From contig JAWLBR010000048.1 in NCBI GenBank assembly GCA_041687495.1, positions 1-21,550 of the forward strand: a stretch of 21,550 bases of DNA. The letters run 5' to 3'. A program made the translations under genes and the position numbers. Each line of letters opens with the position of its first letter. Positions within the stretch are counted from its first letter, which is position 1. The stretch is from JAWLBR01 sp041687495 (GTDB lineage Bacteria > Bacillota > Limnochordia > DTU087 > JAAYGB01). Of the stretch, positions 1 to 6,733 are shown piece by piece. Under the pieces are notes generated by a model. The model saw nothing but the letters and a program-made list of their open reading frames with translations. It did no database searches and was not told the origin of the DNA.

Positions 1-2
1 AC

Positions 3-1049
3 GCCAGGAACCGGAAAGATGAGGCCGTAAGGGACATTAAGGAAGTTCTAAGAATGTCCAATGTTAGTCAGGAGACATTTAGCGAGGCCGTTGCCAAGAT
101 AAAGTCGTATGCAAGGGTGGCCTTGCATTTTCATCCAGATAGACCTGGCCCAACTGGAGAGACTGTTGCTGAGGCACTTTTGAAACAAGGAATCTACAAG
201 AGTCAATTTGAGACGTTACTATCCAACGGTAGTGTATCGGCTTACCCCGGCGGCCAGCGAGATCTGTGGGAAAAGCGCATCTTTGGAGGAGCGTATCACT
301 TAGCGGGCACGACCAACAGCCAGCGTCCAAAATATGGCGCTCTTGATCTAATGCTGCATCCTGATGGACCGGCTCCGCGGTTTGGCTCGTGTTATCTTCT
401 TTTATCTCCGAGTGTTTCACAGCGCTGCACATACACCTACCTGGATTCGCATCTAGATCCGAAGGAGAAAGGTACCTACGATGAGTTTGACAGCATCTTG
501 GCGGGTCTGATGACGGAGTCGTTCGTTAGGGATTTCGCAGTTGGGGAGAAGAATCTTACTCCACCAAGGTTAGTCGAACATCTAAGGGTGAACTTAGAGA
601 AGCCATTCTCAGCTCCTTCAAACAAGGAAGCAAATCGCAACCTGAATCACTATATTGAAGCTCAGGTCCACGGTGATGTCCGTCTTAAGGAAGATGCTGA
701 GATCCTTGTGGCTGATCCATCATTTAGGGGTACTCGTACAGGACAGACTTTGGAGCAGATCTGCTCTGAGTACTCAATAGATTTGTACTGGCACATGGGC
801 TTTGCCTTGGAGGTAGATAAGGTGCCGAAGGATTTCAGAGGGCCATCAATGCCTTCCTTGGCCAAACGTATCGCAAAAGAAGGCCTCATTGATGCCAGTA
901 TGATTGGACTTGCTGCAGTGGACCTAAGGCGTAATCCGCACGCTTGGAGTGATCGCGGGACCTATGCGGAGGTGCTTCAAGAGCTGAAGCTGTTGTGGCA
1001 TGTATTGGTGAGATACGGAAGTCCACTGCGAGAATTTGATCAACGGTAA
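3..1049 (+). CDS. DUF3626 family protein, 5' end outside window
   Basis: This is a member of the uncharacterised DUF3626 family, recognised from the block LHFHPDRPGPTG, then VSAYPGG, then RPKYGALDL, then FGSCYLLLSPSVSQRCTYTY. No biochemical function is established. The first ATG in frame is at 54, but the frame is open leftward to the window edge. The extra codons (reading ARNRKDEAVRDIKEVLR) look like the normal family N-terminus before the M-S-x-V-S segment. The gene therefore most likely starts upstream of the window, and the ATG at 54 is an internal methionine. A weak AGGAAG lies 8 bases before that ATG, so a shorter 331-residue form cannot be excluded. The HPD tripeptide resembles the J-domain signature, but nothing else supports a J domain. 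No signal peptide or membrane segment is visible in the part seen. It stands alone, 91 bases before the chromate transporter genes. Confidence 0.85.
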   Translation, partial: ARNRKDEAVRDIKEVLRMSNVSQETFSEAVAKIKSYARVALHFHPDRPGPTGETVAEALLKQGIYKSQFETLLSNGSVSAYPGGQRDLWEKRIFGGAYHLAGTTNSQRPKYGALDLMLHPDGPAPRFGSCYLLLSPSVSQRCTYTYLDSHLDPKEKGTYDEFDSILAGLMTESFVRDFAVGEKNLTPPRLVEHLRVNLEKPFSAPSNKEANRNLNHYIEAQVHGDVRLKEDAEILVADPSFRGTRTGQTLEQICSEYSIDLYWHMGFALEVDKVPKDFRGPSMPSLAKRIAKEGLIDASMIGLAAVDLRRNPHAWSDRGTYAEVLQELKLLWHVLVRYGSPLREFDQR

Positions 1050-1140
1050 CCCCGCCTGAGTTGAATACGCAACATGGGAGCTGTGGCACCAGTGAACGCA
1101 TTAGGGCTTAAACTTCATACATCCAGGAAAGAGGGATATT

Positions 1141-1746
1141 ATGCCAAATATGCACATAATGCTGAGTCTGCTGCTGACATTCATGAAGGTAGGTTTTTTC
1201 ACTTTTGGCGGTGGCTATGCGATGATCTCGATCATTGATAGTGAATGCGCGGGGAGAAAGAAGTGGATTACCTCGGACGAGTTGCTGGATGTGACCGCCA
1301 TTGCTGAATCTACACCAGGGCCGATTGCCATTAATGCCGCTACGTACGTCGGCTATAAGCAAGCAGGCTTCTTGGGTTCGCTGATTGCCACCTTTGGAAT
1401 AGTGTTTCCGCCCTTTCTGATTATGTATATCATCTCCGTGTTTCTTGGGCATTTTCTGGAGGTTCCGCTCGTTGCCAGGGCATTCAAAGGTATCATGGTT
1501 GCTGTTGGTGTTCTGATACTAAGTGTGGGGATCAAACTGCTGCAGAAGATGTGGGTGCAGATGAAGAAGCAGACGAACCAGCTGCCTCTGGTCTTTGCGA
1601 TATGCGGGTTTGTGGCAATGCTCATCATCGATATTCTGAGACTGGAATTTTCGACATTTTATTTGATATTGATCTCCGGATCTCTTGGATTCCTGCTGTT
1701 TCGTAAGGGCAGCGTTACCAAAAGAAGAGGAAGTGGCACCCAATGA
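1141..1746 (+). CDS. chrA: chromate transporter, first subunit of a split CHR pair
   Basis: This is a membrane protein of the CHR (chromate ion transporter) family in its short, single-domain form of about 200 residues. Such proteins normally work as a pair encoded by adjacent genes. Family signatures are visible near the N-terminus: FFTFGGGYAM around residues 19-28 and ESTPGPIAINAATYVG around residues 57-72. Several hydrophobic membrane segments follow, and the protein ends in a basic tail. AGAGGG lies 6-7 bases before the ATG. The stop overlaps the start of the second chr gene by 4 bases, as expected for translational coupling. Because that partner is truncated, whether this subunit is still functional is doubtful. 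Chromate is the substrate by family name; in many Firmicutes the true physiological anion is unknown. Confidence 0.9.
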   Translation: MPNMHIMLSLLLTFMKVGFFTFGGGYAMISIIDSECAGRKKWITSDELLDVTAIAESTPGPIAINAATYVGYKQAGFLGSLIATFGIVFPPFLIMYIISVFLGHFLEVPLVARAFKGIMVAVGVLILSVGIKLLQKMWVQMKKQTNQLPLVFAICGFVAMLIIDILRLEFSTFYLILISGSLGFLLFRKGSVTKRRGSGTQ

Positions 1747-2090
1747 TCTATCTTCAGTTGTTTCTCGCCTTTCTTAAAATCGGTTGTTTTGCTTTCGGCG
1801 GTGCATATGGAGCAATTCCGTTAATCCAGGAGATCGTACTTTCTCATTCCTGGGTTGAGCCGGAAACATTCATCTACTTTATCGGTGTAAGCGAATCGAC
1901 GCCTGGACCCATTATGGTCAATCTCGCCACCTACGTGGGAATTCAGCAGGGAGGCTTCTTTGGAGCGATTGCCGCGACTGCAGGCGTAGTACTTCCCTCC
2001 TTTATCATGATTCTGTTGGTAACAGCAGTTCTTAAGGGGTTCCTGAAAAACCGATGCATACAAGCGGCGCGAAAAATGGCACAGTGTTAG
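1743..2090 (+). pseudogene. second CHR chromate transporter subunit, 3' half lost
   Basis: The first 100 or so residues are a clear CHR domain: GCFAFGGAYGAIPLIQE near the N-terminus, then ESTPGPIMVNLATYVG, then a hydrophobic segment ending VLPSFIMILLVTAVLKGF. The family domain is usually about 175-190 residues, but this frame stops at 115. The expected continuation after K-N-R-x-I-Q-A-A is replaced by RKMAQC and a stop. The terminal codons lie inside the hairpin that terminates the leftward glycosidase operon, and the TAG sits in its loop. No CHR-like 3' half is recognisable in any frame before the next gene. The simplest reading is a deletion or rearrangement that fused the broken gene to a foreign 3' end. 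A short but functional protein is unlikely because half of the membrane segments are gone. Confidence 0.75.
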
Positions 2091-2101
2091 GCTGTGCCAT
2101 T
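2071..2101 (-). terminator. rho-independent terminator of the leftward GH3 operon
   Basis: A perfect 10-bp stem (AATGGCACAG at 2075-2084 with CTGTGCCATT at 2092-2101) has a 7-base loop. Read on the minus strand it runs into TTTTT, followed by CGCG. It lies 30 bases past the GH3 stop codon, and its other side forms the end of the truncated chromate transporter frame. Confidence 0.85.
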
Positions 2102-2130
2102 GCCACTCCAAAGCGTCACGTTCTTTTCTG

Positions 2131-4437
2131 TTAACCTTTGTCTGGGCGAGAACGCCGATATTTCCTTGTCCGGTGGTCTTCGATTACTCCTTGCCAGTTA
2201 AGGCCGAAGGCGAAGTCGTAAGTATTGCCCTCGGTATCAGTATGGCATACCATATCATGGGGAACGTCTTCACACTGCTCCTCAACCGTGTCCATGTCCC
2301 TTGGTAACTGCAAGGGCAGCAGACCGCATGGCTCATTGTTTCCGGTCAGGATGTCGAAGAGGGCCTGATCCTGTACTCCGAAGCTGACAATAATGGCATG
2401 TGCTGTGCTCTCGAATTCAGATACAACCGCGGGTCTCTCCAGGTTCAGCATGACAATGACAGGTTTGTCACCCAGAGCTTTTTTTGTGTGCAGGACGAGA
2501 TCAAGGTCCGACTCATTGAGCGTCCTAACCGTTTTGCCCCTGTATGAACGGTTAGTGAAACTCTCCAGTGGGTCACCGCCGGCGATGCTTACTTCCCGAG
2601 CATGTACAGCGGTGTAAGGGCGGTACTGCAGGCTGATGGGAAGATACCCATTTCCACCACTCTCCGCGTCCACACTATTGTAACCCGCCTGAGACATCAC
2701 GTTCATTGGTCCTTCAATGAAGACCAAACCGCAATCAGCTTGAGCCGGGTCATCCGTTATTTGGAAGTACTTACTGGCAATTTCTATGTTCACCGGGTGG
2801 TCGAGCTTTGCTGGTATAGTCATACCAAACCAGCCTCTTATCTCGGGGGTGAAGCGTCTGGGGATATATACCTTTGTACCCTTGTTCAGCGGAAGGATAT
2901 TTTCCTTGTTCTTGAGCAACACAATTGACTTAAGTTGGGCCTCAAAACCAGCCGCCATGTACTCGGGATTTCCCACCGTCTCGATGGTGTCTTCGACTTT
3001 CAAATATGGGTTCTCAAATAGACCCACGCGGAACATGTTCTTCAGCAGCCGCACCGCTGATTGTTCAAAACGCTTCCGCATGAGTTCTTCTCCGTACAGC
3101 TGCACTCCCATTTTGTACGCTTCAATGATTGGAGCGGAATCGTCATTTCCGCCGAATTGGTCAACTCCGGCCATGAGCGCCTTGAGGTGCCGCTCCGCTA
3201 CCGTTAGTTCCTCTACCCCCCAGCATTTGCCGGAGAACGTCTCAACTTTAGGCCCTTCATCTTTTGTCACGCCCCAGTCTGTGCAGACAACCCCGTCGTA
3301 ATTGTACTTGCCGCGCAGGAGGTCGTTGACAATGTAGCTGTTGTAACAATTTCCGACGTTTTCGCCATTCTTGGTGTCCTGGTTGTAAGAAATGGTATAA
3401 TACGGCATCACTGCAGAAGCGGTTTCGGTTCCCCCAGACAGTCTAAAGGCTCCCTCGGTGAAGGGGAGCAGGTGCTGCTCAAAGTTGTCGCCTGGGTAGA
3501 CAGCGTACTTACCATAGTTGAAATGGGCGTCTCTACCTCCTTCGCCAGATCCGCCTCCGGGCCAATGCTTCACCATGGCGTTGACACTTTGGTAGCCCCA
3601 GCCATGCGCGATCTCCGCGGCACCGGAAGAGGTCTGGAAGCCGTCGCAGTAGGCCCGGGCCATATCGGCTGAGAGGTGGGGATCCTCGCCAAAGGTCCCG
3701 TTAAATCGTCCCCACCGCGGATCGGTAGCAAGGTCAATTTGTGGAGATAGGGCAGTGGTGATTCCCAGAGCACGGTACTCCTTGGCAGCGATTTCGCCAA
3801 ATCTCCTCACGACTTCTGGGTCGAATGTTGCGGCCAGCCCAATTTCTTCTGGCCACATGGAGATTCGTCCTCCGGCACCCATGTTGAATTCCTTGCTGGC
3901 ATCAATCCCGTGCCGTGGATCCGAACTGTTATTTGCTGGTATGCCCAGCCCAATTCCCTCTACCAATGCCTGAACGTCGTTACTCCAACGGGCGGCAACC
4001 TCTGGGCTTTGCACTTTCGTCACTAATACGTGGCGTAAATTGTCTTCTCTTAGAAATTTGGTCTGCTGATCTGATAGACTCCAGGGTTCGGCACCGCTTT
4101 CGGAAAAGGGCTTTCCACCATAGGTGGCACCGCGGGAGGGACCGCTGCCTCCCGCAGGAATCATCTGGTGGGGGCTGTATAGCATGAGGCCGGCGATCTG
4201 TTCGATAGTCATCCTCGCAGCTAGATCCTTCGCCCGTTCCTCAACTGGCAAGCGCCAGTCCTCATACTTGTCCAATCTGCCATTGCGGTTTAGGTCCTTA
4301 AATGCGTAACCATCTTCGGTCAAGATTTCAACACCCGAGGTTGTCGAGTATCCAAGGGTTGCTCCGTTCTCGTTCGTAATCTTCCTGACAGGACCATCTT
4401 CCGTCTCCCACCATTTTTCGGGAGTGCTATCTGACAT
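2131..4437 (-). CDS. glycoside hydrolase family 3 (beta-glucosidase/beta-xylosidase type)
   Basis: The enzyme is predicted to hydrolyse beta-linked glucosides or xylosides from the non-reducing end by a retaining mechanism. It has 768 residues. The N-terminal barrel shows MTIEQIAGLM, RWGRFNGTFGEDP (241-253) and KHWPGGG with Lys290-His291. The nucleophile is Asp387 in GVVCTDWG. A second alpha/beta domain follows (VLLKN near 510, VIVMLNLERPAVV). There is no signal peptide, so it probably acts in the cytoplasm on imported oligosaccharides. An EF-hand-like loop, DLNRNGRLDKYE at 48-59, precedes the barrel and could bind calcium. GGGGAGG lies 7 bases before the ATG at 4437, which fixes the start. 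It is third and last in a leftward cluster with an SDR dehydrogenase and an rRNA methyltransferase gene. The acid/base residue and sugar specificity cannot be read from sequence alone. Confidence 0.93.
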   Translation of the reverse strand: MSDSTPEKWWETEDGPVRKITNENGATLGYSTTSGVEILTEDGYAFKDLNRNGRLDKYEDWRLPVEERAKDLAARMTIEQIAGLMLYSPHQMIPAGGSGPSRGATYGGKPFSESGAEPWSLSDQQTKFLREDNLRHVLVTKVQSPEVAARWSNDVQALVEGIGLGIPANNSSDPRHGIDASKEFNMGAGGRISMWPEEIGLAATFDPEVVRRFGEIAAKEYRALGITTALSPQIDLATDPRWGRFNGTFGEDPHLSADMARAYCDGFQTSSGAAEIAHGWGYQSVNAMVKHWPGGGSGEGGRDAHFNYGKYAVYPGDNFEQHLLPFTEGAFRLSGGTETASAVMPYYTISYNQDTKNGENVGNCYNSYIVNDLLRGKYNYDGVVCTDWGVTKDEGPKVETFSGKCWGVEELTVAERHLKALMAGVDQFGGNDDSAPIIEAYKMGVQLYGEELMRKRFEQSAVRLLKNMFRVGLFENPYLKVEDTIETVGNPEYMAAGFEAQLKSIVLLKNKENILPLNKGTKVYIPRRFTPEIRGWFGMTIPAKLDHPVNIEIASKYFQITDDPAQADCGLVFIEGPMNVMSQAGYNSVDAESGGNGYLPISLQYRPYTAVHAREVSIAGGDPLESFTNRSYRGKTVRTLNESDLDLVLHTKKALGDKPVIVMLNLERPAVVSEFESTAHAIIVSFGVQDQALFDILTGNNEPCGLLPLQLPRDMDTVEEQCEDVPHDMVCHTDTEGNTYDFAFGLNWQGVIEDHRTRKYRRSRPDKG

Positions 4438-4470
4438 AGTAATACCTCCCCATGATCATTGGCCCTACTT

Positions 4471-4488
4471 TGTATCGAGCGCTTTCAA
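4471..4488 (-). promoter_or_regulatory. cre-like (CcpA/LacI-type) operator candidate upstream of GH3
   Basis: On the minus strand this reads TTGAAAGCGCTCGATACA. The left half and core (TGAAAGCGCT) match the catabolite-response element consensus TGWAARCGYTWNCA. The right half departs from it at two or three positions. It lies about 35-50 bases upstream of the GH3 start codon. It fits control of a glycosidase by a LacI-family protein, but a chance half-match is possible. Confidence 0.35.
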
Positions 4489-4534
4489 GTGTTCTCTCGA
4501 GCCTATCTGCATATATAGAGTAGACACCGCTGGT

Positions 4535-5293
4535 TTAGCGCATATCTCTTCCGCCATTGATGTCCAGAGTTGCTCCATAGACGAAACCTGCAGCTGGACT
4601 GGCCAAATACACTATACTCTGCGCGATTTCCTCGGGGACGGCATACCTGTGTGACAGTAACTTTGTTCTTGCGTAGTCATCCGACTGGACCGCGGAGGCA
4701 TCTTTGCCCATGTCGGTCATGGTCATTCCTGGGGCCACGCAGTTTACTCGGATATTGGGTGATAAGGCTCTGGCCGCACTCTTGGTCAAGTTCACCAATC
4801 CTGCCTTAGCCGCAGCATAGTGTGGATGATGCGGAACCCCGGTGTGGGCAGCAACGCTGGAGACAATGACGATAGAGCCCCCGTCGCGCAGTAAAGGTAA
4901 GACAGACTTCAGCACGTAGAAGGTGCCGTTGAGATTCACACTGACAACTTTATCCCACTCGTCAAAGGACACATCGTCAAAGGGCGTTACGATGTTGAAG
5001 CCGGCGTTCAGAATGGCGATATCTATTCTAGGGACCGACCTAGCGAGATCAGTAACTGCGCTGGCAACACTTCTGGAATCTGACATATTGAAGCTGCATG
5101 TGACAGCGCTCCTGCCCACACTCTGGACATAGTTTACTACCCGACTAGCCCCCTCTTCATCTTTTCCATAACCTACGATTACGTCAGAGCCTTCGTCGGC
5201 CAATAGTCTAGCCGTGGCGGCTCCGATCCCCTTTGATGCGCCTGTTACGAATGCGATTTTACCATTCAGTCCAAGATCCAGTTTTGACCCCAC
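4535..5293 (-). CDS. SDR-family NAD(P)-dependent oxidoreductase (FabG-like)
   Basis: This is a classical short-chain dehydrogenase/reductase of about 250 residues. The cofactor motif TGASKGIG is at 17-24, NAG at 96-98, the catalytic Ser at 146 (VSSVAAH) and YAAAK at 159-163, followed by the usual VNCVAPGM segment. The residue after the second strand is not an obvious acidic NAD-type Asp (IVGYGKDEEG), so NADP use is plausible. The position between a glycosidase and a strong palindrome suggests a sugar or polyol substrate rather than fatty-acid synthesis, but this is inference. The only canonical in-frame start is GTG at 5293, which has no spaced ribosome binding site. AAGGTGGGG lies 6 bases before an in-frame CTG at 5281, and starting there gives the very common SDR N-terminus x-D-L-G-L-x-G-K. 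A CTG start is therefore possible. It ends 97 bases before the GH3 gene. Confidence 0.92.
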   Translation of the reverse strand: MGSKLDLGLNGKIAFVTGASKGIGAATARLLADEGSDVIVGYGKDEEGASRVVNYVQSVGRSAVTCSFNMSDSRSVASAVTDLARSVPRIDIAILNAGFNIVTPFDDVSFDEWDKVVSVNLNGTFYVLKSVLPLLRDGGSIVIVSSVAAHTGVPHHPHYAAAKAGLVNLTKSAARALSPNIRVNCVAPGMTMTDMGKDASAVQSDDYARTKLLSHRYAVPEEIAQSIVYLASPAAGFVYGATLDINGGRDMR

Positions 5294-5313
5294 CTTTTTG
5301 CTTTGCCAACACT

Positions 5314-5333
5314 AAGCTCCAACGTTGGAGCTT
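5314..5333. promoter_or_regulatory. perfect 20-bp palindrome, likely operator
   Basis: AAGCTCCAACGTTGGAGCTT is a perfect dyad with no spacer. It sits 21 bases upstream of the SDR GTG codon, in the 120-base gap after the rRNA methyltransferase gene. The central AACGTT with C-G at the axis resembles LacI-family operators. No LacI-type regulator gene is in the window. It lacks a T-tract, so it is not a terminator. Confidence 0.7.
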
Positions 5334-5413
5334 CCCAGCTACTACATTGTTCCATTTCCTAATCGTTTGCTTGTATGGTGCTCCCCATTTCCGACGTTCT
5401 TTCGGCTTCACTA

Positions 5414-6145
5414 TCACGTTGGCGTCAGTAGGGTTATCTCCCTCTTACCAATGGAAAAGCGCTGAACGCGGCGATACAGAGGATGGTCGGGTTTCGTCCC
5501 CTTGGGGGCTGTGATGGCCACCACCGATGGTTTGGCTAACACAGGCTCCAAGGTCGACAGAAATGGTTCAACGGGTTCACTCTGACCTGCTTGAGACCAG
5601 TTAACCAGGTTGCCATATGGCAGATCGGTGATAACTATATGCGCATCGGCTATCTGCCCAACTAATTGTGTTGGTTGGGTAGCGTCGGCACAAAAGACAT
5701 CTACTTCCGGTGGGGTTCGGCCTTTTACTAATGCACCCAGACGCAGTGCACTTTGCTTAGCTTCGAAATGAGACGCCTTGCCAAATCTAACCCATAGTTC
5801 GTCGATTTCCTCCACCCGCCGCCTCAAACCCGCTAAGTTAAGTAACGACAGATTTCGCCTGGCTAATTCAAGAACAGTTTCATCGACGTCTGATCCGGTA
5901 ATACGGCTAAGGTCGTCGCCGTGCAGAAAGCCCAAAGCGGTGAGTAAATAGGCTCCGCCGCAAAGCGGATCATAAAGAGAGTAGCCACTTGGCACACCCT
6001 GAGCCGTGAGAAAGGCTCGACAGCGTTGGTAAATCTCACTGGCAAGACGAACGGGGAAGGCTGTGGCACCCCTTTGGTTGTACAATACTCGACCGCTGGC
6101 AAAGTCCTCAAAGTTTCGCTGGTCTACCGCAAATTTATAAGGCAT
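5414..6145 (-). CDS. AviRa-like 23S rRNA guanine methyltransferase
   Basis: The protein matches the AviRa family, the avilamycin-resistance enzyme that methylates G2535 of 23S rRNA in the avilamycin producer. Along its length it shows the recognisable blocks FASGRVLYNQRG, AFPVRLASEIYQR, the SAM-binding DPLCGGAYLLTALG (59-72), the acidic SDVDETVLELARRNL (85-99), RFGKASHFEAKQSALRL and the catalytic TDLPYG (173-178). Length (243 residues) is close to that of AviRa. GTG at 6157 would give four more residues, but AGGA would directly abut it. ATG at 6145 has AGGAG 11 bases upstream and gives the N-terminus MPYKFAVD, similar to AviRa. It is first in a leftward cluster with the SDR and GH3 genes. Whether it gives orthosomycin resistance or does housekeeping modification is unknown. 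Confidence 0.85.
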   Translation of the reverse strand: MPYKFAVDQRNFEDFASGRVLYNQRGATAFPVRLASEIYQRCRAFLTAQGVPSGYSLYDPLCGGAYLLTALGFLHGDDLSRITGSDVDETVLELARRNLSLLNLAGLRRRVEEIDELWVRFGKASHFEAKQSALRLGALVKGRTPPEVDVFCADATQPTQLVGQIADAHIVITDLPYGNLVNWSQAGQSEPVEPFLSTLEPVLAKPSVVAITAPKGTKPDHPLYRRVQRFSIGKREITLLTPT

Positions 6146-6157
6146 TGGGAAACTCAC

Positions 6158-6733
6158 TCCTGGTGAGAAGATCCATAGCTATTCGTTCCATATTCTTTGA
6201 GCTTTCGTCGATTCCTTGCAAGGTTGGGCTAGGTTTCATGACTCAGATGAGCTATTCCAAGCCTGTATACAGAATACAAACACAAATTTGGTATTTTCTA
6301 ATCTGTTTTCTGCAGGGATATGGCCAAGTTCAGGTAAAACATGGATACGGGTAGGAATTAGTGCACAGATGAGCACAGTCATCGGGGTGCAGCCCAAAGG
6401 CAAATGCCTATTTGACTCGTGGTGGGATAGGTGCATTCTGTATACACTGCGATGGCCCTTGTTCCGACGAATAAGGCAACCATATGTCCTGACCAGGGCT
6501 TGATCCGTGCGTTTACTTGCTTGAAAATAAAGGATTTCGTCTAGCGGGCAAGAATGAATGTCGATAAGCTTGTCTAGAACCCTCTGTTGATGAATATCGA
6601 TTCAGCGAGAAGTTGGAGTGGGGCTAGACGATTCAGAAAGAGCGAGGTGGGCCGAGAAGGGGGGGAGATGAGTAGCACTTAAGGCCTATCCGGCGCATCC
6701 ATTGCAGCGACAACTTTTCAGGGAGGTATATGT
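6158..6733. other. long intergenic region between divergent AviRa-like and ABC importer genes
   Basis: These 576 bases have no convincing gene: the open frames here lack ribosome binding sites and family resemblance. It must contain the divergent promoters. No strong -35/-10 pair stands out; TTGATC at 6500 and TTGAAA at 6521 are the best weak -35 candidates. It contains a 12-base inverted repeat (listed separately). CGATTCAG is repeated near 6597 and 6628. The end carries the strong GGGAGG site of the binding-protein gene. Confidence 0.6.
6264..6446. repeat. 12-base inverted repeat TGTATACAGAAT, paired operator candidate
   Basis: TGTATACAGAAT occurs at 6264-6275 and its exact reverse complement ATTCTGTATACA at 6435-6446, about 160 bases apart. 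Each copy contains the palindromic core GTATAC; the first is CTGTATACAG, a perfect 10-bp palindrome. Such cores are typical of dimeric repressor sites, and two distant copies could be bridged by a loop. The regulator is not in the window. Confidence 0.45.

Noticed and set aside
2786..3301. 171-codon plus-strand frame inside the GH3 gene
   Set aside because: Antisense shadow of a clear glycosidase; composition is not protein-like.
6145..6503. Overlapping plus-strand frames in the gap before the importer operon
   Set aside because: No start signals, low-complexity translations and no resemblance to known proteins.
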